A DNA stretch of 64,000 nt, from positions 1-64,000 of the forward strand of contig JASANC010003404.1 of NCBI GenBank assembly GCA_030248135.1. Reading direction: 5' to 3'. The translations under genes and the position numbers were made by a program. The notes under the pieces were generated by a model. That model had not been told where the DNA came from and did not search any database. It saw only the letters and a list, made by a program, of their open reading frames with translations. Position 1 is the stretch's first letter. Each line of letters begins with the position of its first letter. Positions 62,130 through 64,000 of this stretch are shown one piece after another. Origin of the DNA: Theristus sp. LFF4_11. Lineage: Eukaryota; Nematoda; Chromadorea; Monhysterida; Xyalidae.

Positions 62130-62420
62130 TCACCTGACAAAAACGCAATGCCCCAATGACCAACCGGTACTGACGACACTTGTTTTGTGGTCACCGGACA
62201 GATTGATTTTCACGTTGTCTGCTGCTTGTTGGCCGTTCTCCGTTCGCGACACTTGGAAACGCACTTTGCCGGCTCGATTTGCGTTCGCGTCTGCAGTGTT
62301 TTCAGCCGTGGCGCTGCTGCTGTTGACGGCTGCCTCGGCCATTATTGTTTGTTTATACTGCTGCTGCTGCACCTCCTCGACTCGATCCACACGACCACGC
62401 TGGCGATCTTCCGATTCCAA
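62130..62420 (-). CDS. Possible first exon with RFQV motif
   Basis: Opens with ATG at 62,420 and runs 96 codons, but coding probably stops at a donor (GGTGAC near 62,190). It is hydrophilic, with a Gln run, an Ala/Asn/Ser-rich stretch, then GKVRFQVSRTENG. RFxV followed by S/T is the docking motif for SPAK/OSR1 kinases and occurs in the N-terminal tails of Na-(K)-Cl cotransporters. This is one short motif, so the assignment is speculative; no transporter exon follows in the window. Confidence 0.35.
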   Translation of the reverse strand: MESEDRQRGRVDRVEEVQQQQYKQTIMAEAAVNSSSATAENTADANANRAGKVRFQVSRTENGQQAADNVKINLSGDHKTSVVSTGWSLGHCVFVR

Positions 62421-62535
62421 TTGCTCTGTCTGGTCTGCGCGTTGCAGGTGCAGTTGTCCTGTGCACTAGATATAATTTGAATAATTGTATTGCAATTGCT
62501 TGCAATAATGACGCTGTTTCAGACAGGGGTCGAGC

Positions 62536-62690
62536 CCGATTTTTGGCGAATCTGAGGGGGGGGGGTCCGCCCAAATTTGGGGGGGGGGGGTCGTCCCGGG
62601 GGGGGGGGGTCGACTTGGTGGGGGGGGGGGGGGGCACCCGGGCGAGACCGAAAATTCTAGGGGGGTCCGAGCGAGACCGAAAATTCGGTG
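62536..62690. repeat. G-run repeat cluster
   Basis: Four long runs of G within about 90 bases, followed by two copies of GCGAGACCGAAAATTC. The same phrase with a G run recurs at 63,418-63,456 and 63,523-63,577. Confidence 0.8.
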
Positions 62691-62696
62691 AATATT

Positions 62697-63412
62697 AAAA
62701 AAACCATGGTGTATAAAAACACCATGAGATAACAAAACCATGTGTATATTTTAACCACCAAAATCCTGGAAACTGAAAAGCTAAATAAACCACGGTGTAA
62801 AAAAACACCATGTGTCTTCATGACGTTTCTTCACGTCATGTGTCTTGTGCGCCGACCTGTCACGCGACTCTGCCGGCGCTGCGCTCGACCGATTTCGACG
62901 ATCGATGGCTCAATCAACTCAGCAAAGCATCCGGAACACGGTGATATGTTGTTTGTGGTTTGTTTCGGCGGTTTTCTGAAATTCGAAAAAATCACACACC
63001 ACCATAAATTGGTGTTGTGTGTTTTTTAAGAAATTTTTCATTGCACACGAAGCAATGTTGAATAAAACAAAAACCAACCACAAATAACTCATGGTCGTGT
63101 TTCGGATGCTCTGCTGAGTTGATTGAGCCATCGATCCTCGAAATCGGCAGAGGAAATCGTGATCTGGGCGACCTGACCAATTCAACGATGACAACCACAT
63201 TCATTTGTGGTCATTTCAATTTGTTTTCATCAAATCTGATTCAATTTTCGCCCACATATGTCGTTTCCATGTGATTTTCAGTAGAATTAATAATTGTGGT
63301 GTTTTTATGTGCATGGTGTTTTTAGCATTTCCCATTTTGAAAAATACCATGGTGTTTTTATAAACATGGTTTTTATATCGCATGGTGTTTTTTTACACCA
63401 TGGTGTTTTTTT
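62697..63412. mobile_element. Foldback (MITE-like) element
   Basis: Imperfect terminal inverted repeats of about 25 bases (62,701-62,725 and 63,381-63,406), built from CCATGGTGT and ACACCATGG, enclose a large internal inverted repeat (about 62,889-62,970 against 63,065-63,148) with its centre near 63,010. There is no transposase. Several short CCATGGTG/TTTTTACACCAT units lie near each end. It is flanked by G-run repeats in the same orientation, suggesting insertion into such a repeat array. Confidence 0.7.
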
Positions 63413-63580
63413 ACGCAACCGAAAATTCTAGGGGGGGGGTCGGGTCGGACCAAAATTTTTTCTTGACGATGACATTGTCTGGGCAAAAAATGGCTAGTAG
63501 GGGTCGATTTGGTTGGGGCGGTGGGTTCCCGAGCGAGACCGAAAATTCTAGGGGGGGGGTCGGAGTCGGACCAAAAGTTG
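63413..63580. repeat. Direct G-run repeats after foldback element
   Basis: Two copies of CCGAAAATTCTAG plus a G run plus TCGG..TCGGACCAAAA (from 63,418 and from about 63,540), matching the unit at 62,648-62,665. Confidence 0.8.
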
Positions 63581-64000
63581 TTGAATAAAAGTGCTAGAAA
63601 CCACAGCATCCAGTCAAGGCCTCTCTCTGGTCTCTAGTCATACATTTTGCTTTGATTTTCGTTCGGGTCGGGACATCTGAAAGCTACACGAACGAGACAC
63701 GCTGCACGGGTGAGACTTGATATTGAAGTACAGTATTGAAAACATTGACGTACAAAGTGGTAAATGTATAACAAAGTGGTACGTATACAAAAAAACATAC
63801 AATATATATTGAGATACAAACATGCATATAATATAGATACCTACAAATGAGAGAAATATATAGATATACAAGAGAAAATGTCTCCATCGAAAGTCAAAAT
63901 CAAAGGGGGGGGGTGGTCAGACGCAGTACCGTGGGCCCAAACAAATTTTCGAAGGGGGGGTATGGTGCCGTGGGGGGGGGGGGGTGCCGACCAAAATGTG
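63581..64000. other. AT-rich end with G-run repeats
   Basis: AT-rich sequence with short tandem-like ACAAAGTGGTA and ATATAGATA motifs, then G runs at 63,905-63,913, 63,954-63,960 and 63,973-63,985. No gene seen. The block 63,920-63,961 resembles 27,616-27,657 in the palindrome spacer. Confidence 0.6.

Noticed and set aside
1..64000. tRNA or rRNA genes
   Set aside because: Scanned for T-loop and B-box-like motifs and rRNA-like blocks; nothing consistent was found by eye.

Overview
This is animal (metazoan) nuclear DNA. Genes are split into many short GT-AG exons, with introns mostly from about 50 to 500 bases. The recognisable proteins are an electroneutral K-Cl cotransporter (SLC12/KCC), a rhodopsin-type GPCR resembling FMRFamide-peptide receptors, and a chromatin protein of the MLL5/SETD5/UpSET/SET-26 family. 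No bacterial, organellar or viral gene organisation is visible. Compact introns plus these families fit an ecdysozoan such as a nematode or tardigrade; the species cannot be fixed from the sequence. LAYOUT: the dominant structure is a giant inverted duplication. Bases 1 to about 27,221 (left arm) reappear in reverse complement at about 28,020 to 55,484 (right arm), around a spacer of about 0.8 kb (27,222-28,019). Mirror positions sum to about 55,485 at the outer end, 55,494 at 8.2 kb, 55,320 at 9.4 kb, 55,181 from 12 to 24 kb and 55,241 at 27 kb; the shifts mark indels between the arms. The left arm reaches the first base of the window, so its outer edge is not seen. Each arm carries the same three loci. 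Left arm: KCC (+, 1185-8541), GPCR (-, 9742-12585), SET/PHD gene (-, 15433-27168). Right arm: SET/PHD gene (+, about 28073-39742), GPCR (+, 42596-45556), KCC (-, 46780-54301). KCC and GPCR are convergent, and the two SET genes stand head to head across the spacer. Damage is split between the arms. The right KCC is intact (24 exons, 1136 residues by my splicing), whereas the left KCC has frameshifts and a stop in exons 1, 3 and 4. The left SET gene reads better at its N terminus, while the right copy has many small deletions there. The GPCR is broken in TM2-TM3 on the left and has a stop in intracellular loop 3 on the right. FLANK: 55,485-64,000 is single copy and mostly AT-rich with no convincing gene. 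At 61.28-61.77 kb and 62.13-62.42 kb (minus strand) there are two coding-like stretches, the second with an RFQV motif. From 62.5 kb on there are G-run repeats and a foldback element. A G-run repeat of the same family also sits in the palindrome spacer. Whether the palindrome is biological or a misjoin of two haplotypes cannot be decided from sequence alone. Exon boundaries were inferred by eye from splice dinucleotides, phase and family similarity.
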